The notes under the pieces: model-generated | Told to the model about the DNA's origin: nothing | The model's input: only the letters and a program-made list of their open reading frames with translations | Database searches by the model: none | Shown here: one piece after another, positions 10,813-23,228 of the stretch | Layout of the letters: every line of letters begins with the position of its first letter | Position numbering within the stretch: the stretch's first letter is position 1 | NCBI GenBank assembly: GCA_014904845.1 | Contig: MU119229.1 | Location: 1-64,000, forward strand | From: Acephala macrosclerotiorum | Lineage: Eukaryota; Ascomycota; Leotiomycetes; Helotiales; Mollisiaceae | DNA length: 64,000 nucleotides | Direction: 5' to 3' | Made by a program: the position numbers and the translations under genes

Positions 10813-13800
10813 CTACTCCTCGCTGCCTGACAGTACAAAAACGCTGCCACTACTAACTGTCATAGCCGTGACGCTTTCATCCAACTCACTGCCTCGACTT
10901 CTTCTATCACTCGATTTCCGGGCAAAAGCAGCCATGATACTCCTGCCAGTTCCAGCAGATCGAGACTGACGATGGCCATCAGTACTACGTTCGTTAACCC
11001 CAACCTCTGCTCCGAGCTCATTACTACCGATATTTGAACCGTTATCTTGAATACTATCATCAGCGTACTCCCGGCTAAACCCACCTATCAAATCCTCTAG
11101 TTCATCCAAGCTCTTGTTCTTAGTCTGCTCCAACATCTTTAGCCTTGGTGACTGCGTCCGCTCCCACACGGGGACAAATCCTTTCAACCCAATGCTCCTC
11201 TTCCCAGCCACCCAGAACTCTTCGGTCTCTTCTTGCCCATGCACCTTCAGACCTTGAGCACTGCATGCAGTGATGAGTTGGGAGGTATCCCATGCATTCT
11301 GATGCCGACCGTCGCCAAATGTCTGCCGCCTCGCATTCCACAGAATACCATAGAGTGTAATAGGATGGGAGCGGAAAGGAAGCTCTACTTTCTCAGGATC
11401 GGCATACACAGCCGAGAACCACATCATCCGTCCCTTTAGACCTTGATTGCGGCTGGTCTTCGTTGACATAATAAAGGTGGAATGCGATGGGTACGGGAGG
11501 ACCCAATGCGTTAAACGAACAAGGTGAAAGAACTCATCTAACCACTTGTCTGCTCTCCGATAGCCCAAACGTCGCTCAATCAACTCAAAACTCTTCTGGA
11601 GAATGGCTCGGTACGGCTTGTTGCCCCAGCCACGGCGTTCCTTGCCATCTTCCTATAGAAACAAGAAGTCGAGCAAGTCAGCCACTCTCTCAAACCGCAT
11701 TTTGTTCCCCGTCACAAAATGAGGTAGACCGATGACTCCGTCGACAGAAAACATCCGCTTCATATGGTTCTGACAAAATTGGAAGTCTCTTTTTTGCTTA
11801 ATTGCGTCGGGTGTTAATTCAGGGGAGCGCTTGTGGGATTTGAGCATAGCTTTCCAGACATCCGTATCGAACTGCTCGAGGTTCAAGGCCTGAAGATATT
11901 CCAGCCACTTGCTCAATAGAAAGGCGCTATGCTGTACATTGTATCGATCATACTAAGACTCGGCCTGGTTAAAACGAACGTAGACGTCCCGGAGATCTTT
12001 GACTGCTCGCCATCTTCGTTTGTACTCTTTATGCATGAGCACATTTCCGACCAGGATATTCTCTCCGTGCGGAGGTGCAAACCGCCATGTTTCCCAATTG
12101 ATCTTAGGTAAGAACCAGTCAAGTCCGCAGCGTGTCATCGTATCCCGCATACTCAGACTTTCTTTGACAACCGATTTCTGATTCCGTACATTCTCCCAGC
12201 GGTCCTTGTACAACAGCGATTCTCGCTGGAGGAGGTTGCTGCCATAGCAAAATCGCAGTGCTCGCAACGCGGTCACTATGACAATTGTTTCGGGAAGCGA
12301 ATATGTCATAGCTGTATGCGCAAGCACATGCTCAAAGAGAAAGCAGTACTTGTTGATCTGGGCATAGAGAAAGCCGAGAAGTTCTTTGGTAGAGACGATA
12401 TAATACGGGAGTGGAGGCGAGCTAGCATCAATCTTATCATCGTACAGATCCCATTGACGCCATTGCTGAGCAATCTCCTTTATCATTGTCAAGTAAATGC
12501 GGTGCTCTTCTCGGATGCCGTACGACTTCCATTGGTTGTCAACCAGATTGGCATGAGCGCGCTTCTTGCTGTGGAGGTAGCCAAACTCGCAAACACCTTT
12601 CGAAAAGGTGATGCCTCCACTCTCCTGCTGGAGTGACCGGATATATCTAGAGTCTACGGCCAAATTCTCAAAAGACTCATTATCGAAGACGTATACTTTC
12701 GATGTGTCAAATGGAGTTTTGATCAAGGCGTAGAATTGAGAGTATATTAATCCGTTTTGACTCTCTTTCCTTTGCGGCGCCGCGAAGAAGGTCTGGTCTA
12801 TCGTATCTCGCATTGTTGCCCAGGGATATGTTGTGCACTTGGGATTCTCTTTAGTTGAACTTTCGTCGGGGTTGAGAACAGTCCGCGTCTCTGTATACGC
12901 ATTCAAGCAACATTTTTTCTACAAGAATACTTTTGTCTCATGGCCTTCTGGGATCTGGTCGTACGGTAGAGTACTGTCTTCCGAAGTAATCTGTTTTGTA
13001 AGATCAATAAACACACGATTCTTGTTGTAAAATTGTGGGTTTGTCGCCTGAGACTAGGAATGTTCTCAGTTCTCGTAGGCTGTAGTCAGGTCACTGGTTA
13101 CATCCATAGATTCTAGTTTGGTGTTTTTTGTATGCATGAAGAGGCTGGCACCTTAGAATCGATAGTATCCAGGGTCCTCGGCGATGGTTTCGAGGATTCG
13201 GCTCCAGAGAAAGTCGAGGTACTGCGCTTGTAATGCGTGCTTCAAAAGCTGTTCTCTTGAAGAATCCTTTCGAGCGAGGCTCTCTGCAGACAACGCAGTC
13301 GAATCTGCATTAGCGATGCGGGCAGTAGCAGGGTAATATTGTAGAATATTAGAGAATCGAATGGTTTTATGGATGGCAGGAGCCAGGATCGCATTATACT
13401 ACAGTTTTTGGTTTTGCTTATTGAGATACGTGGAATGTTCATAGTCGCTTTCGGTATGGAGTGCAGGGAAGAAGACGAACATGAGTAGACTCTCTATACT
13501 AATTACAGAGCCAAAGCAATAATGAGAGATCTTATGAAGAGAGGCATATTTTTGAGTTAATACCCCGTGCTTGTTATATGAAGGAATTCTCAAATCGAAA
13601 TAAATATCTGCACCAAGGTTGAGAAAGGGATGCACTTTAAGAAACCAATTGATGTTTTGACGTGCAATGGCCAAATTAGTAGAGAAGTAGTAGGTGCTAT
13701 CGATGTCAAACGATACCTTAGTAGAACGATTTTTTCGATTAGTAGTATAATATTGCGATAAGCAAAGATTCTTAGGCAGGTTTTCATCACGAGTTCCGAT

Positions 13801-15168
13801 GTCTTCAAGAGCAGCTGATGAGCTAGTACTTTCAAACGCTGCTTGGCAATCCAGTCCGCCGAAGTCCATCGACTTCATCAACTTACCACTACTAAAGACG
13901 TCTGGAAGAGAAGTTCTTTTATGATTTCCACGGAGAACTGCAGTGATCTCGTGGAGAGAAGAGCACTTAGAATGCACATCAGGACGTCGATGGTGCTCTT
14001 GATGTAATTGGTCTGCCTCGCGGTATTGTTCGTGCGTACAGCCTTGAAAATTCCGAAGTTGCTTGGCGAGCTTGAAGGCCGTCCGCTCAGTTGGGGCTGG
14101 GGAAGCTACTGCATCTGGGACTGGCGCATAGGGGGAGGCTCGTGCTACTAGGGTGCGAGCAAGGATAGGTGTGGGCATGATGGGAGCTGGGTTTGGGCGA
14201 ATTATTGATGGGGCAGGCGAAGAAAGTGATAGCGAAGCATTGCTGGGAGATAGGTGTGTGGCTGTGGGTGGGGAGGTGTCTGCAGATATTTGCTGTGGCA
14301 AAGATTTCACTCAGGACATAAGAGTATTGTTTTGGGACGGGAATGACGTGCTCCGTCTGCTGGTACTCTGCTGGCTTTTGCTTGATTGCAGAGAGAGTGC
14401 TTTCTGCGGCGTTTGCGATATCACTATGCTCTCTCTCGATCTTTGGATACTTATTAGTCTACTAGAAGTATTTGACGCGACAATATTGCTATCATCCCAC
14501 GTTATAATTAACTCATTTATAGAAGCGCTCTGTAAAAAGCAAAAACGTAAAGGCTTTTTATCGCAAATCCCATTTTCTCGACCAATTGTATGTAATCCAT
14601 TCATTGTCTGCGATCCCGCGGTCGCTGAACGGTCTACTAATACTTCTTTGTCTTGTAAAGCTAGCGTCTATTCAGCTCTTACTTTCTCTGCCACGCCGGC
14701 CCGCAATCCCATCAGAATTTCAGTAGTTGCCGCATCTGATTTACTCAGCTGCTGAGAAATTTCTGCTTCGTATTCGCCCTGCTCAACATTGGCCTCTTGT
14801 TCGTCTACTCGAATCTGCTTAATCTGCGTAGCGACTTCGGCATCTTCATCGGACGTAGGGTGTTGGGTCGGCGGGGGGGAAATCGGTGCTAGGTTCTCTG
14901 CAACATCGCTTTCTTCGGTATCGTGGTCTTGAGGGATTTGGATATTCGTTCGAAGTCCGATTGCGGAAAGAGTATTTGTGGGGATGTTTGCGTGCAGTGG
15001 AGACTCGAATGCGATAAAGTCGGTTGGCCCTAGTGGCCCCTGAGCTTGGAGCTGCCGTCGCAAATACCTCTGTCGATCGCTCTGTTTCTTAGCTTCTATC
15101 GCAACTGCAGTCGTAGAATGCTTTCTTGGCCTGCCGCCAGACTTCTTAGGATGGTTATTTGAAGGCAT
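10813..15168 (-). pseudogene. Large AT-hook protein gene, 1,452 codons, silenced by nine stops in an otherwise intact frame
   Basis: From the ATG at 15168 to the TGA-like end at 10813 a single minus-strand frame holds for 4,356 bp without any insertion or deletion. Nine premature stops interrupt it, at about 14668, 14311, 13399, 13153, 13066, 13054, 12919, 11953 and 11653: six TAG, one TAA, two TGA. All could come from CAG, CAA, CGA or TGG codons by C-to-T changes on one strand or the other. Residues about 8-17 (KKSGGRPRKH) form an AT-hook, followed by a basic stretch and an acidic/Gln-rich region. Residues about 290-380 are Pro/Ser/Ala-rich. The C-terminal 700 residues look globular and helical (HYCFGS, FEHVLAHTAMTYS, WFLPKINWETWRFAPP, ADKWLDEFFHLVRLTHWVLP) but match no domain I know. 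It may be a mobile-element protein or a multicopy subtelomeric gene, since RIP acts on duplicates. Confidence 0.6.
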
Positions 15169-16365
15169 AATGCGATGCAGTTAGCAAATCAAGTCTCGAG
15201 CAGCTTGCGAGATATTGATTCCGAAAAAACTCCAATTTGGCAAGTTTAGCGAGTTAATGTAATTACAAATATAAGTCTGGCGATATTTCTACTAATATTA
15301 GATAAAAGAATTTAAACAGCATATTAACATATTCTATATAGCTGTTTTATATATAAATAAAGTTATTATATAAATCGAAGTAGATTATAATATGTTTTAA
15401 TCATATTCCGAAAAAACCTCGATTTGGTAAGCGATTAGCGCTGGCAGTAACCCCGGCTTTTCGCCAAATCGGGAAGCGCGGCACCACAATACTCACCTTT
15501 GATCAACCATATCTCCCACCACAACGCCTATACTGTAATATGGATAAGTGTAGCATTTCTTCTAAGTAATTTTGGATGGAAAACATACCTTAAATCCCCA
15601 AATCCCATCCTAACCTTCACCCGATATTTCTCTTTCATGGGGCTTGTTTTTCGGGGCAAGGTGGGATCCGCCATGGATTGAAAAAAGCAAAATTCCCCGA
15701 CGAGATGTATACTGAAAATGTTTCACCGCGTCGTACTAATGCGGTCATCGGCTATTCTTCCCAAGCTGAATTCAAAGTAATAGATTCTCCTTCAATGCCC
15801 TCTTGCTTCGCCCGTGTTCCTATCTTCTCTGTCCAGCCCGACTAGAACGCCCCGATAGCGTCGAGTACTATACCGCATTCTAGTCAACCCCCCTGTCCAG
15901 ACTTCTGAATATCTGCTAGATGTCGTATTTTCTCCCCTTTGAATGTCAGAGAATGGCACACTGGGCATCGAGTTCGGGCCATGGCAGGACTTTGGTGGTT
16001 CGAGAACAGGATATAATCTTCAGCGCAAGCTTGACAGCATTTCATGTCACTGCTACAGCTAAACTAGCTGTAGAATTGCAAATCCTTTAAATAGGTAGAC
16101 TCTAATCAATTAAATAAGAGATTTTTTTGCCGGGAAAACAAAAGAAAAAGTTTTCTCCCGTGTTCAGCTTAAGGCAGCAGGATATATGCGTGGCCATATG
16201 GCAACCAATCAATGATTAATAGATTTTATTGGGCGCCTCGCGAATCCCTTATTTTTGCTCACGTGTATTCATCAATGCTTTTCAATATTATCAAAACACA
16301 ATACTCGGTAGTGCAAGTGATTCGATTTCCTTGTTCTATTTTAATCAACCTTTTTTATCCCATAT
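15169..16365. other. Intergenic repeat-rich spacer
   Basis: No gene is supported. Two copies of a CCGAAAAAACYYCRATTTGGYAAG motif occur near 15222 and 15405, on either side of an A/T-rich stretch. The tract at 15485-15545 resembles 6440-6500 with mostly transition differences. The last few hundred bases are 3' flank of the hexose transporter. Confidence 0.5.
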
Positions 16366-18082
16366 TTACACAACCTCCTTGCCAGCCTCAAAATGTTGCA
16401 CCTCCACAGGCTTATCGGTCATACCCATCTCCGCAGCATAAGTGCTGTGTGGCACCCACTTGGCACTGGTCATTGGAGTGGTCTCCTCCAACATTCTGTC
16501 GACTTGCTCAAGAGTCAAACCCTTGGTCTCTGGGATCAAGAAGTATGCGTAGACGAAGCAAACAGTGCAGAGAGATCCCCAGAGGAAGAAAACCTTCGCA
16601 CCGAGATCAACACCACCACCCGCAGTTGAGGTGATGTATGGAGTGATGACGGTGATGATCTATGGTTGTTAGCGACTGTCAAAGATGAGATGGAACGATC
16701 GACTTACACAGTTCCAGAGCCAATTCGATGCAGTGGACAGAGCGACACCACGAGATCTGATTGGCAGAGGGAAGACCTCACCAATGACGACCCAGGCACC
16801 AGGTCCCCAGGTCGTGGCGAAGAAGAAGATGTAGATGCAGATGAATGCGATCATGGAAGACACGGCAGCCTTGGAAGAGTCGGTGACACCAATGATGGCG
16901 ACGATGAACTCGCAGATGAGCATACCAAGAGCACCCCAGATCATGATAGATCGGCGACCAAATCTCTCAATGATCCAGAACGAGACGGGTGTTGAGCAGA
17001 CGTTCACCAGGGTGGTGATCAAGCTGATCAAGAATGGATTGTTGATGGTGTGGAGTTGGGTGAAGAAAGTGGTTCCGAAGTAGAAGATGAAATTGACACC
17101 AGTCCACTGTTGCATCATTTGCAAGCTCGTACCCAAGATTGTTCGGCGGAGGTTCGAAGCAGGGTTTCTCAATCCGCCCTTGAAGCAGTTGGCCCAGCTG
17201 GAGAAGTAACCTTCCTGAGGAATGACGGACATTTCATACTCGTGATTGGCGATGATTTCAGTGAGCTCGGCTTGGACAAGCGCAGAACCAGCAGGTTGAT
17301 CACGAAGTCTCTCGAGAACGCGAGCAGCTTGCTCGAGCTTTCCCTTCTTAACGAAATATCGAGGTGATTCAGGGAGCCAGAACAATCCAGCAGCCAGGAT
17401 CAAAGCCCAGAGAAGTTGGAGAGCCATTGGGATTCGATAAGATCCAGAGTCGGTTCTGTTCTTGGTAGCGTAGTCAACGCATGAGGCGAGAAGGAGACCG
17501 ATGGTAATGGCAAATTGGTAGCCTACGAATGTTAGATAAGATCATCAACGACGAGAGAAGGAGCATACCTGAGACGATGGCACCACGAACACCCTTGGGT
17601 GCAATTTCTGACATGTACAGAATGATGATGGCAGAGACGAATCCCACACCGAAACCGGCAATGAGACGACCAGCAACCAAGAGTCCAAGTCCAGTCGATG
17701 CAGTTTGGAGGATACATCCGAGACCGTAGACAAAGCAGCCAAGAATGACTGTGAATCTTCGACCGAACCAATCTGCAAGATCGCCAGCAAGAATGGCTCC
17801 AAAGAAAGTACCAGCAGACAGGATAGACACGATGAGAGACTTGTGTGGGGTAGGAATCACGAATGCATCGGTCTCGGCGGTGGTGGCGTTGGGTCCCGGG
17901 ATTGGGAGACCGGTGAAGAGATGGATGAAATAGTTCATGGCGAGAACACCCGAAATATATCCTGAATCATATCCGAAAAAGATGCCACCAAAGGCAGCGA
18001 AGGCACACATCATGTAGGACTTCCATGTTGTTGGAGCCTCAACACGGCCCGTATCTGCCGTTCCGACGAAACCACCAGCCAT
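16366..18082 (-). CDS. High-affinity hexose transporter (MFS sugar porter)
   Basis: Three exons: 18082-17569, 17522-16708 and 16659-16366, joined by 46- and 48-bp introns with standard ends. The joined frame is open and encodes 540 residues, the usual length for fungal sugar porters. The N-terminus MAGGFVGTADTGRVEAP and the first helix AAFGGIFFGYDSGYISGVL are typical of hexose/glucose transporters of the HXT/HGT-1/MstE kind. Diagnostic motifs follow in order: DLADWFGRR after helix 2, LYMSEIAPKGVRG, the PESPRYFVKKGK motif before the central loop, QQWTGVNFIFYFG in helix 7, and PETKGLTLEQVD after helix 12. It should import glucose or related hexoses across the plasma membrane with protons. Substrate specificity cannot be read from sequence alone. 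About 3 kb of upstream sequence has no gene. Confidence 0.93.
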
Positions 18083-21000
18083 TGTGAAGTAGATGAGGTT
18101 GTGTGAGGATAGAAAGAGTTGATGAGGAAGATGATGAATGAACTTAGGAATGGAAAATGTGGTGGGAGATGCAGCAGCTTATATCCTCTGGCTGGGACCT
18201 ATCATGGCAGCCACGACGATAGATTCTGGAATCGGGCCTTCCGCGAGATCTGTTAGCGCTCAAACGCTCTCCAACAACCCCTCGCCCCTCGACTCCATGC
18301 ACTACCTACTGGGCATTGGTACGATTCCAGGCTGTCACTTGGGCGTTGAGAACTCAAAAATCCGCCAGTTCGGTCTGATTTTTCTAGTGTCGCCGAATTA
18401 GGGCCAGATTTGGGAGCCAGAACGAGGAAGATCCATCCACACGAAGACACTCGTTAATGCGGGTATCTTAGCGGGCCTGCAGTCGAGAACTCGGGGGTAA
18501 TGTGGGTTTGCGGTGTCTGGAGATGCGGGCGACTGGGTGAAAGATGGGAACGTGGGGCATGCTGACCGCGTGCGGAATGTCTCGGCTTCCCCTTGTGTAC
18601 CCGCGGTGCTGGAAAAGGGGGGACGTTGGAAGTTGGCAGCAACAGCAACAGCTGTTGTGCGATAACCGTTACCGAGAATTGAACCCGACGCATGCGACCC
18701 ACGCCACGCTAACATAGGTCCGAAGAATTTGCAATTGGGGATCTGGAGGTTCTGGTTCTGGAGACCCCTTCGCGTGGCGAGTCTGGAGGGAATGTAGTGG
18801 GAGTGGAAGATGGGTTATGTGGAAGGCGTGGGAATGTGGAGACTTGGCCATTGCTTACGGAGTATGTTCACGTTCGAGATGGAGCACCCGGGCTCGGCGC
18901 CATTGCGGCTCTACCGCGCCAAGCCTCGTTTCGAGACTATTCCCAATCCCACTTCACCACCGTGTTTCAACCATTCCGATGTATTTCCTAAGAATGGGAT
19001 GTGGAGATGCCACGATTCACGAACAATTTGAATTGATCCATTGACCTTGGAATAAGCGCGCCATCAAATATGTCATTTTCAACAGCTGATCCATTTTCAC
19101 GAGTTGAGCTGATGTATTTTTCTGTCCTGTCACGAGCTGTTCCTGCCGCCTTCTCGCCACTTCCAAAACGCCACTCGGTACTCGCCTTGGCTCCTTGCAG
19201 AGATCTCTGACGCCGCTGACGAGGGAAAGGTTTAACTGCAACAGAAAATCCTGCATCGAATGTCAATCGAGCGGGGAAAGACGAGCACGGTATCAATGGC
19301 AGATGCTGATCATATACTGTAGCTCTGACATCTATATTCAAGGACTTCCCCGCATCCAAGTCTCCTTCACTTCGTGTTACAGAAAAACCGGTTACCAGAT
19401 TCTCGAGCCTGATTCATTTCTCAGCACGCGAGTTTTTGAATCATGTCTCTCGATGCTTTCAATCTCTCGGCCTTATGTGAACCTTGTTACAGGCTCAGCA
19501 GGGCTGATACTACATTCAGGAAAGTGGCATGGTTTTGCGCGAGTCCTTGATGGTTGGCGAGAAAGTCCAGACAGAAAGTCCAGATAGAGCCGTGAGATTG
19601 AGAACGCTAGTTTCCCTCCAATGCTTGCACTGGAAGGTCTAATTCTAGTACACGTTCATCCAAGTTAAAAGGAAAGGCGTTATTGTATGCAGTGTTTCGC
19701 CAAATGGCTCACTTGTAACAAGATTTCATTTTTGAACTCTTGAAATACTTTGTTAAATAAATGCGAGAGAGTTCGAAGTCTAGAGCTGTGTGACCATGGA
19801 AGAAATCTTCAGAGCTGGTGCAAGGCTCAAAGCCAAACTTCTCTTTTGATAGAAGAAAGAAAACGCGATTGCATCTTTATGGCTAGAAGTGTTGATCCGA
19901 CTACACTACGGTAGAGCGACAAATTTGCAGATGATCCAGCCGTCAGCACTTTGTTTCAGCTGCCCCCAAAGGTTAAGCTCGACACCTGCTAGAAGCTTCT
20001 TCAAACAGTATTCCGAGTCCCGGAAATCAATGAGATTCCTTAATCATATTTGATATTCTTGGACTACCTTCCACCAAGCATCGCTGGAGAGTCATTCAAC
20101 CAAGTTTGCGAGAGTATCACGGCTGAGAAGTCCACGGACATGGAAGAGAAGCATTACGAACTCGAAAGAGATCGAGTGTAAACTGAACGGCACGTCAATT
20201 CTATTCTTGAAGGCTTGTCAAAGCTACTAACTTTGGCAGACTGCACGAATAACACTTTCGGCTTGCGAGTAGTTTCGGCTTCCTCATTCATCCCGCTATT
20301 TCACTTGACAAACCATCTGGTTCACAGAAGCCGCACGCGAATGCCCTCAAAGCCGGAATTTTCACCGCTCTGACGCCTCCTCAGCTCAGCTCCCCTCACC
20401 TTCGGACCTGCCGTCGAATGTGTATTTCCATGAGCGAAATTCTTAGAGTCGTTTCTGGGAAGGTGTCACAGACACTACAATGTCATCTGTGTTCGATTAT
20501 TGCGTGTAGCATTAGGAACCTAGTACTGTGAGAAAATTCTTACTAATTTGAAACAATGTTTGAGGGGTCAATGTCCCAGGTCGGAAGACAATCTCCCTCG
20601 TACCATCGGCACCCAAGCCCGCGCTCGAACATGCATCTTGACACTGCATAAAGCTTGGGCAGCAGACTGAGAAATATCATTCGTACCCCGCGGACTCGAT
20701 TCTCTCTTGAGATACATAGATTTTAAAACGTCCGGCGTGATATTATAGTTGTTGATTGTAAGGGCGTGTGTATATTTACAGCTGATCTTGCTCGCGCATT
20801 CACCCCGCTCTACAAGAGATATGCCTCGATAGTTAGGAGCGATATCACGATCGATGAGGCAATGAAAGTTAGGGAGGAATCGAGAATTCAGACACTTGAG
20901 AGGAAAGCATAGAACAGAATGGACTTTCATATTGTGATTAGGAGAAAGATGGGAGAATAAAAGACACAACTAGGTAACGTAACCGTTTCGTATTGCGTGT

Positions 21001-21136
21001 GTACAGAGTCAAATGTAAGCAATGGTTAATCATCCAGAGGTACATGTCGACTTTTAGCAGATTTTAGTAGATTTCGTCACATATTACAACTTGAAAAGCT
21101 TCTGGTGTTGAACTACGACTTCATTTTTTGATATAC
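18083..21136. other. Long intergenic region with possible gene remnants
   Basis: No intact gene is supported over about 3 kb. The part nearest 18.1 kb is the transporter promoter. A minus-strand frame of 133 codons at 20969-20568 has no recognisable features and is not called. A decayed plus-strand segment is described separately at 19930-20370. Confidence 0.5.
19930..20370 (+). pseudogene. Possible decayed coding segment, unidentified
   Basis: One plus-strand frame from about 19930 gives protein-like sequence (STLFQLPPKVKLDT, EINEIP, FLDYLPPSIAGESFNQVCES, HVNSILEGLSKLLTLADC) broken by only about four stops in 440 bp. Composition and hydrophobic spacing look like a helical protein, possibly the middle region of a fungal transcription factor, but no domain is recognised. 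It may be chance. Confidence 0.3.
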
Positions 21137-22356
21137 TCAAGCGCTGATGCTCCCTTTTCGCACAACTTCCTCATTGCCCTCTGTCTGAGCACTAAGTAAA
21201 GCACTTTCCTCGTCTACCTCCTTCGTTTTTGATACTGGTTTTTGGTGAGGCTTTTGCAATGCCGACCATAGTGTACTTGCAATGACAATAGATCCGCCCA
21301 CCAAACTCCAGCCACTCGGAAGCACGCCCCAAATCGCCCAGTCAAATGTCAGAGCGAATAAAACCTGACTATACAACATGCTCGTCGCTTTGCTGCTCCT
21401 GTCAAGCTGCAGTCCGGCAGTCAATAGAAACTGAAGACCAAATCCGAGAACACCAAGAAGGGTGAGAAGAATCCACTCTCTCGGCCCCTGGGGCATCGTG
21501 AAGCCCATGCCAGGGAGAACAAGAAGAGCCACCGCAGAGCCGACCGTGCCCAGAGCAGCAAAGTAGTTGACAGAAAGTAGAGCGTGGGCTCGGTTTCCAA
21601 CGACTCTGATCATGGTATATGCACCTGCTGCACCAGCAACACCAATGATCGAAACAACGATGGCCAAGATACGCTGAGCAGGAGTCACTTCATCAGCGTC
21701 TGCTCCGCTCGCATTAATAACATCGTCTTCTGAACCGAAGATGCTGCTTGGATGGGCAATGATAATCACACCGACCAAGGCAACAAGACCTGCGATGAGT
21801 TCTTTCCGTGTGAAGATCTCCCCAAGGAAGACCGAACACAACCATGCTGTGACTAGGGGCACAAGAAATCTGAAAACAGTGGCTTCAGCGAGTGGGAGGT
21901 AATGTACCGAATCTATTGTGAGTCAGTGTCGAGGTCTTGTGAGAAGATTCGGGATTTTTACAATACAAGCAGAACAGCCCAGCAAAGCCAAATACAGCCC
22001 TGAGAAGCAGCCATGGTCGAACACTTCTCTCTCCGAGTAGGAAATTTGGCACTTTCGTCCACCACATGTACAAAGTACTCAAAATAAGCGTCGTGATCAT
22101 GCGTGCAAAGATGACCTAAGATGGTGAACAAATTTTCAAACGAGGGGAATCTGGAAAGACAAACCTGGAAAGGATGCATGCCATGCTTGCCTTGCTGTAG
22201 GTACCGCACTATGGCATCTGTGGATGAACCAAAACATTCAGCAAACAGAATGAGTGCTGCTCCCTTGTTATTCTGCCATGCCGATCTCCAAGCACTTTGA
22301 GACTTTACCGAGTCGTATATCTCTTCCTCCTGATTGCTGGCACTTGGAGAAGCCAT
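21137..22356 (-). CDS. EamA/DMT-family membrane transporter
   Basis: Three exons: 22356-22165, 22115-21962 and 21912-21137, joined by two 49-bp introns. The open frame encodes 373 residues. After a polar N-terminus come about ten hydrophobic helices in two EamA-like halves: the first contains FAECFGSSTDAIVRYL, LLLRAVFGFAGLFCLYYSVHYLPLAEATVFRFLVPLVTA, and the second a repeat of the fold from SVNYFAALGTVGSAVALLVL to VGGSIVIASTLWSALQKP. The YxxxxxPLAEATVxxFLxP signature is characteristic of the DMT superfamily. The C-tail is acidic. These proteins sit in plasma or organelle membranes and move small metabolites; the substrate is not predictable. It is flanked by the acetoacetyl-CoA synthetase gene, transcribed divergently from about 870 bp away. 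Confidence 0.88.
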
Positions 22357-23228
22357 CGTTAAGCTCGAGGCGCGAAAATATTGAGAGCAGGCGAATGAGA
22401 ATTTGAGACGATATATTGGAAATAGGAAAACGCTGAGTTGATGGAGGGGTTAAATACAAATTTTCTTTGCCCCCACCTTCATGATCCTGCTGACCGATAA
22501 ATGAGACCTCGGAGGACGCATCGGCGCATTAGCTCAAGGTAGCTTTTCGGTCTACTTTCTTGTTCAACATGCTCAGGAGGCGTTGCGTACACTTGCAGCG
22601 GTTCTAAAGTGGTATCCGTATCGTGAATTGGCACTCCTGTTCTAAGGTGCGGGTTTTTGGTGGAAGAAAAGTGAAATGTTTTGCGAAAGTTCGAGACGTA
22701 TGAAATCTTTGGTGCGCCACGTTTACCCTTAGAGGATCGTCCGGCTTCGGCCGCTGAAATTTAGTGGGTTGGGCAGGGGAGAATTGAGATCCGACATTCC
22801 AAGGCATTTCAGGGCAAGTGCGGGGTACCTTCTAGGCTTTCTTGCCTGAGATATAGCGCCCGAAGAAGCACTCCAGGTAGGTCGTCACTCAACTACAAGG
22901 CATCAACACCAAACGTTCAGGCCCATAGCCTCTCAAACCACTGGCTGCTCATGGTGTTGCATCACTGGTCAAATACCCATAGTAAATTCATCTTTGCTGT
23001 TCCAAACTCTCTCTCTCTCATGTCAATTACTAAGGAAAGTCGTCTTCAAGAGTGGGTGAGAAAGAAGCTGACACACCACTCGCCTTCAATACACGTGATG
23101 TCCAAGCGGAACGGATATGAACGGCCCGCGGCAAGTGTGAACGCCTCAACATTTTCCCCTTCACGAATTGGATAATTACATTCTTCGAGCCCCATTGTTC
23201 ATCAGCATCAGCTGCATCCTTCCAAACT
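22357..23228. promoter_or_regulatory. Divergent intergenic region between EamA transporter and AACS
   Basis: This 0.87-kb spacer separates two divergently transcribed genes, so it must carry both promoters. No gene or repeat is evident. No specific operator could be assigned. Confidence 0.45.

Noticed and set aside
15499..15681. Short plus-strand frame with hydrophobic residues
   Set aside because: Its 5' part lies in a RIP-type repeat shared with 6440-6500, so it is not a gene.
20568..20969. 133-codon minus-strand frame
   Set aside because: No domain, no signal peptide, no neighbour logic; composition is compatible with chance.
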